This document shows positions 6,179 through 14,078 of a stretch of DNA of 14,195 bases, piece by piece. Source of the DNA: Bacteroidota bacterium (GTDB lineage Bacteria; Bacteroidota; Bacteroidia; Bacteroidales; Prolixibacteraceae). Below the pieces are notes generated by a model, which searched no databases, was not told where the DNA came from, and worked only from the letters and a program-made list of their open reading frames with translations. The DNA lies in the NCBI GenBank assembly GCA_023393265.1, contig JAEWME010000328.1:1-14195 (forward strand). Reading direction: 5' to 3'. Numbering within the stretch: the first letter of the stretch is position 1; each line of letters opens with the position of its first letter. Both the position numbers and the translations under genes were made by a program.

Positions 6179-7774
6179 TTACTCTTTATTTCGTTTTCTT
6201 CTTCCGGCCCGCTGAATGCACTCGCGGCGTGGAATAATAACAGAAACACCATTGTAGGCAAATTCCTGTTTGAACAAACGAACCATCTCGTCGTGGTTTC
6301 TTTTGAGCGGGACAATGGTGTGAATATGGGCCGGATCGACACCAATACCCATGCAAATCGACTCAATTTTCCCAAAAGCCGACGAGTCCTGTCCTCCGGT
6401 CATCGACACCGATTCATTGTCGGAAATGACAATGGTAATGCTCGATTTTTCGTTCACCGCATCGAGCAAACCGGTTATTCCGGAGTGAGCAAAAGTTGAG
6501 TCGCCGATTACGGCAACGGCAGGTACCAAACCGGCATCGGCAGCGCCTTTCGCCATTGTTATCGAAGCACCCATATCGACACACGAGTTAATGGTTTCGT
6601 AAGGAGGAAGGGCGCCAAGCGTGTAACAGCCGATGTCGGAAAAGACACGGCCTTTGGTATATTCGGCCAGCGCTTCATTCATCGCATTGTAAGCATCCTG
6701 ATGACCACAGCCCGTGCACAATGCAGGTGGACGATTAGCCACTACCTCCGGAACGGCAAAGCCTTCGAACAATTCTTTGCCCAACGCTTTAGCCACCAAA
6801 TCAGGATTCAACTCTCCATCACGGGGCAAAGTGCCATCCAATCGTCCTTTGATAGGTGTTCCATCTTCGAAGAACCCTTTCAACATTTCCTCGACCAATG
6901 GTGCGCCTTCTTCAAGCACAAGAATTTCGTCACATTCCCTTTCGAGTCGTTTGATGTGGTTTTTAGGGAGCGGATATTGCGAAATTTTCACAACCGGATA
7001 AGGACACGATCCTTCCGGATAATGCTCCATCAGGTAATTGTATGCAATTCCGCAGGCGATGATCCCCAAACTTTTGTCGTTCCCGTCTTCGTAACGGTTA
7101 TATTTAGATTCTTCAGCCAGTTTCAAAAATAAATCCTGACTTTGCAGCAATCCTTTGTAGCGACGCCGCGCAATGGCAGGCAGCAGAATAAACTGACGCG
7201 GATCGGCCGGTATCGAAAGATCATTTTCCGGAAGCAGGGGGCTACAGGCAACTCCAGCGCGTGAATGGGCCAGGCGGGTAGTAATACGCAGCATAACGGG
7301 CACTTTTGTCAGTTCCGACAGGGCGAAACCTTCGCGGGCCATATCGTATGCTTCCTGCTGACTGGAAGGTTCCAAGACAGGAATCATGGCGAATTTTCCG
7401 TAGTAGCGCGAATCCTGCTCATTTTGCGAAGAGTGCATCGACGGATCGTCGGCAACCGTTACAATGAGGCCTCCGTTCACTCCGGTAATCGCTGCATTCA
7501 CAAACACGTCGGCGGCGACATTCAATCCCACATGCTTCATGCACGACATGGCACGTTTTCCGGCATACGACATTCCCAATGCTGTTTCGAGGGCCGTCTT
7601 TTCGTTGGCCGACCATTTTCGGTGAATATTCCGCTCGATGGCCACAGGGTTATCCTGAATAAATTCGGTAATTTCAGTAGAAGGAGTACCCGGGTAGGCA
7701 TAAACCCCCGACATTCCTCCGTCAATCGCTCCTTGTCCGATGGCTTCGACCCCCAGAAACAAATGCTTTTCCAT
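6179..7774 (-). CDS. iorA: Indolepyruvate oxidoreductase subunit alpha (IorA), short form without ferredoxin domain
   Basis: A 531-residue thiamine-diphosphate enzyme subunit. The N-terminal pyrimidine-binding half is recognised by YAYPGTPSTEI (25-35) and the WSANEKTALETALG region (54-67), with Glu 58 and Glu 63 among the acidic residues there. DDPSMHSSQNEQDSR (109-123) is the family hallmark. The C-terminal half has CTGCGH (353-358) and the TPP/Mg motif from GDS (424-426) to N453. It partners IorB to convert aryl-pyruvates plus CoA to aryl-acetyl-CoA, with ferredoxin as electron acceptor. Archaeal IorA usually has over 600 residues and ends in two 4Fe-4S clusters. Here the protein stops at RRECIQRAGRRKRNKE with one Cys, so that domain is absent. 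From memory, Bacteroidota relatives are similarly short, so this is probably a lineage form and not a break. Start ATG lies about 25 nt after the predicted transcription start. Confidence 0.93.
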   Translation of the reverse strand: MEKHLFLGVEAIGQGAIDGGMSGVYAYPGTPSTEITEFIQDNPVAIERNIHRKWSANEKTALETALGMSYAGKRAMSCMKHVGLNVAADVFVNAAITGVNGGLIVTVADDPSMHSSQNEQDSRYYGKFAMIPVLEPSSQQEAYDMAREGFALSELTKVPVMLRITTRLAHSRAGVACSPLLPENDLSIPADPRQFILLPAIARRRYKGLLQSQDLFLKLAEESKYNRYEDGNDKSLGIIACGIAYNYLMEHYPEGSCPYPVVKISQYPLPKNHIKRLERECDEILVLEEGAPLVEEMLKGFFEDGTPIKGRLDGTLPRDGELNPDLVAKALGKELFEGFAVPEVVANRPPALCTGCGHQDAYNAMNEALAEYTKGRVFSDIGCYTLGALPPYETINSCVDMGASITMAKGAADAGLVPAVAVIGDSTFAHSGITGLLDAVNEKSSITIVISDNESVSMTGGQDSSAFGKIESICMGIGVDPAHIHTIVPLKRNHDEMVRLFKQEFAYNGVSVIIPRRECIQRAGRRKRNKE

Positions 7775-7805
7775 GTCTAAATTTGTTTGGTTTTAAAATC
7801 GAACC

Positions 7806-7835
7806 CAAAAATAGGAGATTAGCTTCGGAAAACAA
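7806..7835 (-). promoter_or_regulatory. Promoter of iorA-iorB
   Basis: Read on the minus strand: TTG (complement of 7833-7835), 19 nt, then TATTTTTG (complement of 7806-7813). This is an exact fit to the Bacteroidota -7 consensus TAnnTTTG with the expected spacing to the -33 TTG. Transcription would begin close to 7799, giving a leader of about 25 nt before the iorA ATG. Confidence 0.6.
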
Positions 7836-7996
7836 CTTCAAAAGCTCAGCTTTAAAGAATTTATCAAAATTTAGACTGGTTCTAAAATATATTGTAATTA
7901 GCAAGAAACGTTACTGACTCCAAATTTCAGGAAAGCGTTTTGGCAGTTTGTCGAAAAGATATAACTTCGGAAAAATTAACAACAAACCTAACCAAC

Positions 7997-9094
7997 ATGA
8001 AAAAACTCTTTTTTCTGGCTTTGGCTGTGATTGTTTTAGCATCATGCCAGCCAAAAGCAAACACCAAAAGCTCGCCTGCCGATTTCAAAATCTTCAAGGG
8101 CACAAACATTGCACACTGGCTTTCGCAATCGGGCCGTCGAGGAGCCGAACGCGACAGTTTCTTTCAGGAGAAAGATGTAGCTTATATTAAGAGCCAGGGC
8201 TTCGACCACATCAGGCTTCCGATAGACGAAGAGCAAATGTGGGACGAAAACGGAGTGCGCCACGATGAAGCCTTCGCATTGATGACCAACTGCCTGGACT
8301 GGTGTAAAAAGTACGATCTGAAAGTTATTGTAGACCTGCACATTTTGCGTTCGCACCATTTTAATGCAAAGGAGAAACCGCTTTGGACCGATCCGAAAGA
8401 ACAGGAGAAATTTTACCGTTTCTGGCAGGACCTGTCAGCAGCACTCCACCTGTATCCGGTATCCGATGTTGCCTACGAGTTGATGAACGAAGCGGTGGCT
8501 GACGACCCGGAACAATGGAATAACTTACTGGCCAATGCCATCTCCACACTTCGTAAACTGGAACCTGAACGAATCATCGTTGTTGGTTCGAATCTGTGGC
8601 AGTCAGCCAAAACCTTCGATGTATTAAAAGTACCGGATGACAAAAACCTGATCCTCAGCTTCCATTTTTATGAGCCATTCCTCCTCACCCATTTCCATGC
8701 CGGGTGGACGAACCTGCGCAATTATACCGGTCCGGTTCATTACCCGGGCGCACTGATTTCGAAGGCCGAATTCGATGCACTGCCAGCCGATCAGCAGGAA
8801 ATTGTGAAAGGCTATGTTGATCAGGAATGGAACATGCAAAAAATTGAAGAAATGATGCAATTGCCCATTCTGAAAGGTAAGGAACTTGGCCTGCAGGTTT
8901 ATTGCGGCGAATATGGCGTTATTGACGATTCGCCGGAAGCCGATAAAATACGCTGGTACAATGACATGATAGCCGTTTTCAACAAAAACGGGATCGCCTC
9001 GGCCAACTGGAATTATAAAAGTGGTTCTTTTGGATTGGTTGACGGTTCGATGAACCCCAACACTCCGGTTATTGAATCCATTATCAGAAAATAA
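7997..9094 (+). CDS. GH5-type glycoside hydrolase, lipoprotein (cellulase-like)
   Basis: A 365-residue lipoprotein with a short signal peptide and lipobox LASC (Cys 17), so it is anchored to a membrane, probably reaching the outer membrane. From residue 33 it reads as a clan GH-A (beta/alpha)8 barrel: KGTNIAHWL (34-42), HIRLPID (71-77), VIVDLH (110-115), NE (164-165; Glu165 the acid/base), SFHFYEP (221-227; His223 and Tyr225), GEYG (304-307; Glu305 the nucleophile) and W338. The order and spacing match glycoside hydrolase family 5, which cleaves beta-linked glucans or mannans; the exact substrate cannot be read here. All catalytic residues are present, so it should be active. It stands alone with its own terminator and no SusC/SusD partner in view. 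The start is ATG 7997; the frame is open from TTG 7940, but those extra residues would mask the signal peptide. Confidence 0.88.
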   Translation: MKKLFFLALAVIVLASCQPKANTKSSPADFKIFKGTNIAHWLSQSGRRGAERDSFFQEKDVAYIKSQGFDHIRLPIDEEQMWDENGVRHDEAFALMTNCLDWCKKYDLKVIVDLHILRSHHFNAKEKPLWTDPKEQEKFYRFWQDLSAALHLYPVSDVAYELMNEAVADDPEQWNNLLANAISTLRKLEPERIIVVGSNLWQSAKTFDVLKVPDDKNLILSFHFYEPFLLTHFHAGWTNLRNYTGPVHYPGALISKAEFDALPADQQEIVKGYVDQEWNMQKIEEMMQLPILKGKELGLQVYCGEYGVIDDSPEADKIRWYNDMIAVFNKNGIASANWNYKSGSFGLVDGSMNPNTPVIESIIRK

Positions 9095-9114
9095 AGTAGT
9101 CCGGAAAATAAATG

Positions 9115-9150
9115 AAAGCCCGCCTCCTTCTCTGGGGCGGGCTTTTGTTT
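9115..9150 (+). terminator. Intrinsic terminator of the GH5 gene
   Basis: AAAGCCCGCC (9115-9124) pairs fully with GGCGGGCTTT (9136-9145) around an 11-nt loop. A T-rich tail (TTTTGTTTTC) follows. It starts 20 nt after the stop codon. Confidence 0.88.
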
Positions 9151-9258
9151 TCTATCGGTAAACTCCTGCTAAAACATTTTATTGGCTTTGCCATTAAATG
9201 ACAACAGAACAAGTAATCCTCAGAATAAAAAAGACATTTAAGTATTTATTCATAAACA

Positions 9259-9314
9259 AACTGATTTCTCGGGCGTTACAAATACTGAAATAAATATCTA
9301 ATTTTAAATCAGTT
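9259..9314 (+). other. 9-bp inverted repeat just upstream of the cupredoxin gene
   Basis: AACTGATTT (9259-9267) and AAATCAGTT (9306-9314) are exact reverse complements 38 nt apart; the second arm ends 4 nt before the ATG. As RNA the right arm would cover the ribosome-binding region. AT-rich, so chance is possible. The rest of the 9151-9318 spacer shows only a small TGGC-TTT-GCCA hairpin (9182-9192). Confidence 0.3.
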
Positions 9315-9318
9315 GCCT

Positions 9319-9951
9319 ATGAAAACAGCATTTACACTTCAGAAACAGGGATTTTTAGCAATTGTGATGTTTGCTGTCTTCCTGATGTTTAGCTTCGGTG
9401 CCTCAGCAACCATTTACACGGTAGCTGTATCAAATTACAAATTCGAGCCAAAAGAGATCACGATCAATGAAGGAGACACAGTTGTCTGGGTTAATTCCGA
9501 CGGGCACCACAATGTCGACGGAATGAAAACAGCTTATCCTTCGAATCCTGAATCATTTGGAAACGATGCCGGGATGGACTGGACCTATCAGTTTATTTTT
9601 AGTACCGCCGGAACATATAATTACCAATGCGATCCGCACGTTGGATTTGGGATGGTTGGTAAAATAACTGTTAACCAGAAACAGACAACTTCGACACAGA
9701 TTGCCGAAAAAAGCGACAGGATCAGGGTATTTCCGAATCCCGCAAAAGAGTTTATCAACCTGAGCATTCCGACTTCGATGGGTTCGGCGCAAATGCTGAA
9801 GATTTATTCGATCACCGGCTCACTTGTCGATACCAAAACGATCTCGGGAAATTCGGCAAAGTACAATTTAGCCCAGTTGAAAAGCGGGGTTTATTTCGTT
9901 GAAATTCAAACGTCAGATAAAAAAGAAGTGATAAAATTTATCAGGCAGTAA
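9319..9951 (+). CDS. Secreted plastocyanin-like cupredoxin with T9SS C-terminal sorting domain
   Basis: A 210-residue protein. Residues 1-30 form a signal peptide (long hydrophobic run, ending GASA). Residues 32-118 are a plastocyanin/azurin-type cupredoxin: FEPKEITINEGDTVVWVN (42-59), HHNV (63-66), and the copper loop QCDPHVGFGM. Copper ligands would be His64, Cys104, His107 and Met112; the C-x2-H-x4-M spacing is that of plastocyanin, so a type 1 copper centre is expected. Residues 135-210 are a type A sorting domain of type IX secretion (VFPNPAKEFINLSI, IYSITGSLV, LKSGVYFVEI), which would send it across the outer membrane and attach it to the cell surface. A surface electron-transfer or copper-binding role is inferred; no redox partner is nearby. 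The start is ATG 9319 and not TTG 9313. Own terminator downstream, so a single-gene unit. Confidence 0.9.
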   Translation: MKTAFTLQKQGFLAIVMFAVFLMFSFGASATIYTVAVSNYKFEPKEITINEGDTVVWVNSDGHHNVDGMKTAYPSNPESFGNDAGMDWTYQFIFSTAGTYNYQCDPHVGFGMVGKITVNQKQTTSTQIAEKSDRIRVFPNPAKEFINLSIPTSMGSAQMLKIYSITGSLVDTKTISGNSAKYNLAQLKSGVYFVEIQTSDKKEVIKFIRQ

Positions 9952-9971
9952 CTTTGAATGATGCTACTTGG

Positions 9972-10009
9972 AAAGTGGATTTTTCAGAACTGAAGAATCC
10001 ACTTTTTTT
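9972..10009 (+). terminator. Strong intrinsic terminator of the cupredoxin gene
   Basis: AAAGTGGATT (9972-9981) pairs with AATCCACTTT (9996-10005), and the space between also pairs (TTCAG with CTGAA, plus one T-G pair), so nearly the whole 34 nt folds into one stem. Seven T follow (10003-10009). The T-run overlaps the stop codon of the convergent gene (10008-10010). The minus-strand reading has no T-run, so it acts one way. Confidence 0.88.
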
Positions 10010-11060
10010 ATTCCTTCAGCATAAATTTCATGCTCACCGGGTTGTGATCGGAGTTTTTAAAATTCAGGTCGATCGTCTTATTTTCTAAAACTTCGACATT
10101 CGGTGAAACAAGGAAAAAGTCAAGCAGGCAGCGGAATGTTTTTCCGGGGATATATTGTTCGTTCAAATACCTGTTTGTCGGCTCAACGGGATCAAAAACC
10201 CATTGCCAATCTTCCGGCATAAAGTCGGAAGCAACATTGGTGAGCCGAAATGATTTGGATTGAAGATTTGTGCCAAACCGGGTAAGTGAAACGCCGGGAG
10301 GCGATTGGTTCCAGTCGCCACCTGCCACAACATAGTTTCCTTTTGCATACTCGGCAAGCACAAAATCCCGAAGGAACTGCATTTCCTGCTTTTTCAGGCT
10401 TCCGTCGTCGAAGGCCGACATGTGCGAATTAACAAGCACCAGTTCTTTACCATTCGCTGCAGGGAAGCGATCGACCAGCATACAACGACGCAGGTTGAAC
10501 AGCCGAACCGGCCAGCCGAACATACCCGGGTAAGCATACCGCGCCGATTGCACAGGCAAATAGCGACTTTGTGTCATAAGTCCGGAGTTTACTTTCCCCA
10601 TGGGCGAGCGCACCGGGATTGGGACAAAACCAACCACATAGTTAGGCGCCATCGACGAAAAATACTTCGACCGGAAAGTCAGCGTGTCCATCTCATTCAG
10701 GTAGTAGCTTCTTTTTGAGCTTAAATCAATTTCCTGAATCAGGATAAAAGTTGCCGCAGTCTGGCTGTGCAAAAAATCGCGGATGGCACGCAGATTTTCG
10801 ACCGCCCGACTGCGGGAACCGCGAACCTGTTTACCTCCATCGTAGAAAAAATCCATGTCGTCGCCAAGCCCCGCATAGCCGATGTTCCACGAAATCACCT
10901 GAAACGGATGGCTGCACCTCAGCGTATCAGGATTTGGGTTCGCGGCAAGCACCAGCTTTTGAGGCGGATTATACCAGGTAACCTGGGCATAAAGAATCAG
11001 TCCGGCAAAAGCTATAATCGCCAGAATAACAACAAGAACCACAAATTTCAGGAGTTTCAT
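10008..11060 (-). CDS. Membrane-anchored endonuclease/exonuclease/phosphatase (EEP) family protein
   Basis: A 350-residue protein with one N-terminal transmembrane helix (about 5-25), so the catalytic domain is probably periplasmic. The EEP (DNase I/sphingomyelinase-like) fold is shown by ISWNIG (57-61, metal-site Asn59), ILIQEID (106-112, Glu110), NSHMSAF (211-217, His213), AGGDWNQ (246-252, Asp249 and Asn251), LLDFFLV (312-318, Asp314) and SDHNPV (337-342, catalytic His339). All core metal and catalytic residues are present. Whether the substrate is DNA, a phospholipid or another phosphodiester cannot be told. The ATG at the complement of 11058-11060 was chosen; a GTG 18 codons further upstream (11114) would put a polar stretch ahead of the helix. 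It converges on the cupredoxin gene and is divergent from the downstream peptidase. Confidence 0.85.
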   Translation of the reverse strand: MKLLKFVVLVVILAIIAFAGLILYAQVTWYNPPQKLVLAANPNPDTLRCSHPFQVISWNIGYAGLGDDMDFFYDGGKQVRGSRSRAVENLRAIRDFLHSQTAATFILIQEIDLSSKRSYYLNEMDTLTFRSKYFSSMAPNYVVGFVPIPVRSPMGKVNSGLMTQSRYLPVQSARYAYPGMFGWPVRLFNLRRCMLVDRFPAANGKELVLVNSHMSAFDDGSLKKQEMQFLRDFVLAEYAKGNYVVAGGDWNQSPPGVSLTRFGTNLQSKSFRLTNVASDFMPEDWQWVFDPVEPTNRYLNEQYIPGKTFRCLLDFFLVSPNVEVLENKTIDLNFKNSDHNPVSMKFMLKE

Positions 11061-11202
11061 AAATGAATTGGTTTGCTCCAATTTACAGAATTTGTTTGAA
11101 TATTCAATTTTCACTTCTTCCTGCCATTCATCATGAGCGGGAAAAGGGTTTTAAACTATTTTCGTAACTTTCAAAAATCAGAATCCTCAAAAAAGAACGG
11201 AT

Positions 11203-13257
11203 ATGTCGAAAAATCGCTTCATCATTTTACTCTGTATCCTTATGATTTCTGCCTGTCAACCTGTAAAAATAAAAACAGCCGGTAAAACCGCGGCTCCGGC
11301 ACCGTCGGGCATTTCGGAAACCACCATCTCCGGAATTGCCAAAGAACTCGGTCTCAAAGAAGGCGACGCCTCCGAAAAAGGGATCAGGCATGCGGCCGCG
11401 CTGTGGCGCGACACCGATGGCTCTGCGGAAGATTTTGCCCGCTTTTGCAAAGAAAACCTGATCACCGATCCGGCGCAGAAAGAAGCCGCTTTTAACAAGT
11501 ATTGTCAGTATTTCGAATCGCTGCGTGGCCATTTCAATAAGCTGAGCCTCGACATGCAGGAAAACGTGCAACTGCAAAAAGGCGAACTGCTGCCCCTCGA
11601 CAACCTGTTTGCAGCATACGACCCGGGGGCCCACCTGATCAACGACCTGTACGACAACAAAATCGCCTTCATGGTAGCGCTCAATTTCCCGTATTACACC
11701 ACCGAAGAGAAAAATACTTTCGGCCCAAACTGGACGCCGCTTCAATGGGGATATGCCCGACTGGGCGATGTCTTTAGTGCGCGCATTCCGTCGGAGCTAA
11801 ACCAGATGGCAGCCCGGGTAATGGCCGACAACGACGCGTATATAGCTGACTACAACATTTACATGGGTCACCTGCTGAGCGACGACGGGCAGAAGCTTTT
11901 TCCGGAGGACATGGTTTTACTGAGCCACTGGAACCTGCGCGACGAAATTAAAGCCAACTACGCCAATCAGGAAAACGGATTAAAAAAACAGGCGCTCATC
12001 TACAAAGTTATGGAGCGGATCATCGACCAGTCGATTCCTAAAACGGTAATCAACTCCGGAAAGCAGGACTGGAACCCGATGAGCAACGAAGTATTTGCCG
12101 ATGGAAACAAGACCGAAGCTGAAGCCGAAACCGACGGACGCTACCAACATATCCTGAATACTTTTCATTATTACCAGGCACTCGACCCGTATAATCCTGA
12201 AATGAACACCGCTATCCAGCGTGCATTCTCTGCCGACATGCAGATTCCGCAACCCGAAGTACAGAAGCTGTTTAACGAGTTTCTGAGCGCGCCCCAGGTA
12301 GCCGAAGTGGCTGCGATCATTAAAAAGCGTCTTGGCAGCGACCTGCAGCCATGGGACATCTGGTACGACGGATTCAAAGCGCGAAGCACCATCTCCGAAG
12401 AAAGCCTGAACGCCATTACCCAAAAGAAATATCCGAATGCAGCGGCACTGGAAGCCGATTTAGGCAATATGCTCCTGAAGCTGGGATTCAGCAAAGAAAA
12501 GGCGTCTTTCATCGCCTCACGCATCGCCGTTGATCCGGCCCGCGGTTCGGGACATGCCTGGGGTGCCTCCATGAAAAGCGAAAAAGCACACCTGCGCACC
12601 CGCATTCCTGCCACCGGCATGAACTATAAAGGATATAACATTGCCGTACATGAGTTCGGGCACAATGTAGAACAAACCATTTCGCTGAATGAGGTGCCTA
12701 ATTACATGATTAATGGGGTGCCAAACACGGCATTTACAGAGGCGCTGGCTTTTGTTTTTCAGGAACGCGACCTGTTTTTGCTGAACATGAAAGACTCCAA
12801 TCCGGAGAAAGAAACCCTGAAAACCCTTGACATTTTCTGGTCGCTGTACGAAATCATGGGCGTTTCGATGGTCGACATGAAGATGTGGCAATGGTTGTAT
12901 GCCAATCCGAATGCTACCGCAGTCGAACTTCGCGACGCAGTAATCCAAATCAGCAAAGATGTCTGGAATACCTATTACGCGCCCGTTTTCGGCATTCAGG
13001 ACCAAACCATCCTGGCCATTTATTCGCACATGATCAACTCGCCCATGTACCTGCCCAACTACGCGTTCGGACACCTCATCCATTTCCAGTTGGAAGAACA
13101 TTTTAAAACACACCCGTTTGCGCCGGAAGTGGAACGCATCTTCTCGCTTGGACAGCTCACACCCAACGAATGGATGAAACAGGCTGTCGGAACGCCACTC
13201 TCCAATGAAGCCATCCTGAAGGCCGCAGAAGATGCCGTTGGGAAGATGAAGAATTAA
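11203..13257 (+). CDS. Lipoprotein zinc metallopeptidase (HEFGH, gluzincin M2/M3-like)
   Basis: A 684-residue protein with a short signal peptide and lipobox ISAC (Cys 18), so it is a lipoprotein. After a low-complexity Ala/Pro linker (28-36) the chain is mostly helical. The zinc site is HEFGH (483-487), with Glu513 in AFTEALAF as probable third ligand, 26 residues on. This is the gluzincin layout of clan MA(E). LPNYAFGHLIHFQLEEHF (617-634) resembles the region near the end of M2 (ACE-like) and M3 oligopeptidases that carries a transition-state Tyr and helices around the cleft. It would therefore be an oligopeptidase or dipeptidase working outside the inner membrane. The exact MEROPS family is uncertain; sequence away from the zinc site did not look familiar. 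DPP III (HExxxH) is ruled out by the motif. Single gene with its own terminator; ATG 11203 gives the signal peptide. Confidence 0.8.
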   Translation: MSKNRFIILLCILMISACQPVKIKTAGKTAAPAPSGISETTISGIAKELGLKEGDASEKGIRHAAALWRDTDGSAEDFARFCKENLITDPAQKEAAFNKYCQYFESLRGHFNKLSLDMQENVQLQKGELLPLDNLFAAYDPGAHLINDLYDNKIAFMVALNFPYYTTEEKNTFGPNWTPLQWGYARLGDVFSARIPSELNQMAARVMADNDAYIADYNIYMGHLLSDDGQKLFPEDMVLLSHWNLRDEIKANYANQENGLKKQALIYKVMERIIDQSIPKTVINSGKQDWNPMSNEVFADGNKTEAEAETDGRYQHILNTFHYYQALDPYNPEMNTAIQRAFSADMQIPQPEVQKLFNEFLSAPQVAEVAAIIKKRLGSDLQPWDIWYDGFKARSTISEESLNAITQKKYPNAAALEADLGNMLLKLGFSKEKASFIASRIAVDPARGSGHAWGASMKSEKAHLRTRIPATGMNYKGYNIAVHEFGHNVEQTISLNEVPNYMINGVPNTAFTEALAFVFQERDLFLLNMKDSNPEKETLKTLDIFWSLYEIMGVSMVDMKMWQWLYANPNATAVELRDAVIQISKDVWNTYYAPVFGIQDQTILAIYSHMINSPMYLPNYAFGHLIHFQLEEHFKTHPFAPEVERIFSLGQLTPNEWMKQAVGTPLSNEAILKAAEDAVGKMKN

Positions 13258-13280
13258 GTTTCAAAAGAACTGGTTTATAG

Positions 13281-13310
13281 CAGGGTTGGGATTTTTCCTG
13301 ACCCTGTTTT
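13281..13310 (+). terminator. Terminator of the metallopeptidase gene
   Basis: CAGGGT (13281-13286) pairs with ACCCTG (13301-13306); GGA and TCC inside the loop can add pairs. TTTTGTTTGTT follows. It lies about 24 nt after the stop codon. Confidence 0.65.
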
Positions 13311-13365
13311 GTTTGTTGGGTTTTCAAAACGCGCCCACCAGCTACCCTGATGCATCACCTGTGTT

Positions 13366-13403
13366 CCGGGCTGAAAGCCCTACTCAGTTCAGTCTCAGGC
13401 ATC
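13366..13403 (+). repeat. 38-bp direct repeat, copy 1
   Basis: Matches 13534-13571 at 35 of 38 positions, 168 nt apart. It begins with the CCGGGCTGAAAGCCC hairpin and ends with CTCAGGCATC. Its last seven bases (AGGCATC) are also the first bases of the 97-bp repeat at 13397. Confidence 0.8.
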
Positions 13404-13493
13404 CTTTTTAGTTGCCCTTTCAGGGCGAATTTCGTTGATTCGATCTATTACCGGGACGTTGTCCCGGCTGAAGTAAACCGTCCTTTCAGGACG
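13397..13493 (+). repeat. 97-bp direct repeat, left copy
   Basis: Identical to 14079-14175 at 96 of 97 positions (C at 13445, T at 14127), 682 nt apart. Contains three hairpins: the GCCCTTTCAGGGC unit, the CCGGGAC/GTCCCGG unit and the CGTCCTTTCAGGACG unit. The two copies bracket the transposase gene. Confidence 0.92.
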
Positions 13494-13533
13494 CAGATGT
13501 CTGATAATATTTCCATCGCCTGCGTTTTTTTCC

Positions 13534-13571
13534 CCGGGCTGAAAGCCCCACTCAATTCAGCCTCAGGCATC
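13534..13571 (+). repeat. 38-bp direct repeat, copy 2
   Basis: Second copy of the unit at 13366-13403, with three base changes. Here the closing CTCAGGCATC continues into GCCTGAGG and so forms an 8-bp hairpin that copy 1 lacks. Confidence 0.8.
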
Positions 13572-13622
13572 GCCTGAGGTTTGAAATACCCGCACCATGC
13601 GTAACCGCCCTGAAAGGGCAAG

Positions 13623-14078
13623 TCAGTCGGACCAAAGGTAACGTTCATCATATTCAATACCGTATTCCTGTAAAAAACGGAGAAGCTCTTCTCTGAAAGA
13701 ATATTTCCGGTGATGCTCTTCCTGATTGGCAATATATTGTTTTACCCTGTCATGAATCGACTCACTGACCGAGAAACCAGCATATCCCCCCTGCCAAGCG
13801 AAGTTCCGGTAATAGGAATCCAGCGTCTTTATCCATCTGCTGCTGTGCCGCTTGATTTCCTCCGCAAGTTTTGCGAGCGCAATGTTTTTCGACATCACAC
13901 ACAGGATATGAACATGATCGTGAGTCCCGTTGATCAGGACCGGAATCGATTCGTTGTCTTTGATGATTACTCCCATATAAGCATACAACCTGCTTTTGTC
14001 CTCCTTTCTAATTGGCACTGAATAACTACCAATATGAAAAACCAAATGGATATAAATTTTTGACAATGATTGAGACAT
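13623..14078 (-). CDS. REP-associated tyrosine transposase-like protein (Y1/HUH, IS200-like)
   Basis: A 151-residue single-strand DNA nuclease/transposase of the Y1 family. The HUH metal motif is HVH (55-57, inside GTHDHVHILC) and the catalytic tyrosine is Tyr115 in VKQYIANQEEHHRK. FAWQGGYAGFSVSES (93-107) and the acidic end ELLRFLQEYGIEYDERYLW (131-149) are typical of the chromosomal, repeat-linked relatives of IS200 TnpA common in Bacteroidota. Length is that of a complete protein and no frame break is seen, so it may be active. The protein would cut and rejoin single-stranded hairpin DNA. Start: ATG at the complement of 14076-14078 (MSQSLSKIYIHLVF); another ATG two codons upstream lies within the 97-bp repeat and is less likely. 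No TnpB partner is present. REP-like hairpins adjoin both ends of the gene. Confidence 0.9.
   Translation of the reverse strand: MSQSLSKIYIHLVFHIGSYSVPIRKEDKSRLYAYMGVIIKDNESIPVLINGTHDHVHILCVMSKNIALAKLAEEIKRHSSRWIKTLDSYYRNFAWQGGYAGFSVSESIHDRVKQYIANQEEHHRKYSFREELLRFLQEYGIEYDERYLWSD

Larger units (their letters stand above)
13366..13619. repeat. Cluster of seven REP-like hairpins on the left of the transposase gene
   Basis: No believable gene lies between 13258 and 13622. Besides the terminator it holds seven short perfect hairpins: GGGCT-GAA-AGCCC (13368-13380), GCCCT-TTC-AGGGC (13414-13426), CCGGGAC-GTT-GTCCCGG (13451-13467), CGTCCT-TTC-AGGACG (13479-13493), GGGCT-GAA-AGCCC again (13536-13548), CCTCAGGC-ATC-GCCTGAGG (13561-13579) and GCCCT-GAA-AGGGC (13607-13619). 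All have 3-nt loops. Five share the core CTGAAAG or its complement CTTTCAG. The last one ends 3 nt from the end of the transposase gene. Such repeats are the usual companions of REP-associated tyrosine transposases. Confidence 0.8.

Noticed and set aside
7265..7780. Open frame on the + strand inside iorA
   Set aside because: Shadow of iorA, whose minus-strand protein has all family motifs.
7776..7875. TCTAAATTT / AAATTTAGA inverted repeat in the iorA-GH5 spacer
   Set aside because: AT-rich, 82 nt apart and overlapping an ordinary promoter region; likely chance.
7940..7996. Upstream TTG start for the GH5 gene
   Set aside because: It adds 19 polar residues ahead of a clear lipoprotein signal peptide beginning at ATG 7997.
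9299..9306. TAATTTTA as -7 box for the cupredoxin gene
   Set aside because: No TTG lies at the proper distance upstream and the last base deviates from the consensus.
11061..11114. GTG start 18 codons upstream for the EEP protein
   Set aside because: ATG at 11060 places the transmembrane helix directly at the N-terminus; the upstream extension is polar and has no supporting signal.
13350..13577. 75-codon + strand open frame over the hairpin repeats
   Set aside because: It is made wholly of repeat sequence and has no domain; its translation simply follows the hairpins.
13366..13619. CRISPR-like array
   Set aside because: Repeats are palindromic, of several kinds, unevenly spaced and without unique spacers of constant length; they fit REP-type elements linked to the neighbouring transposase.
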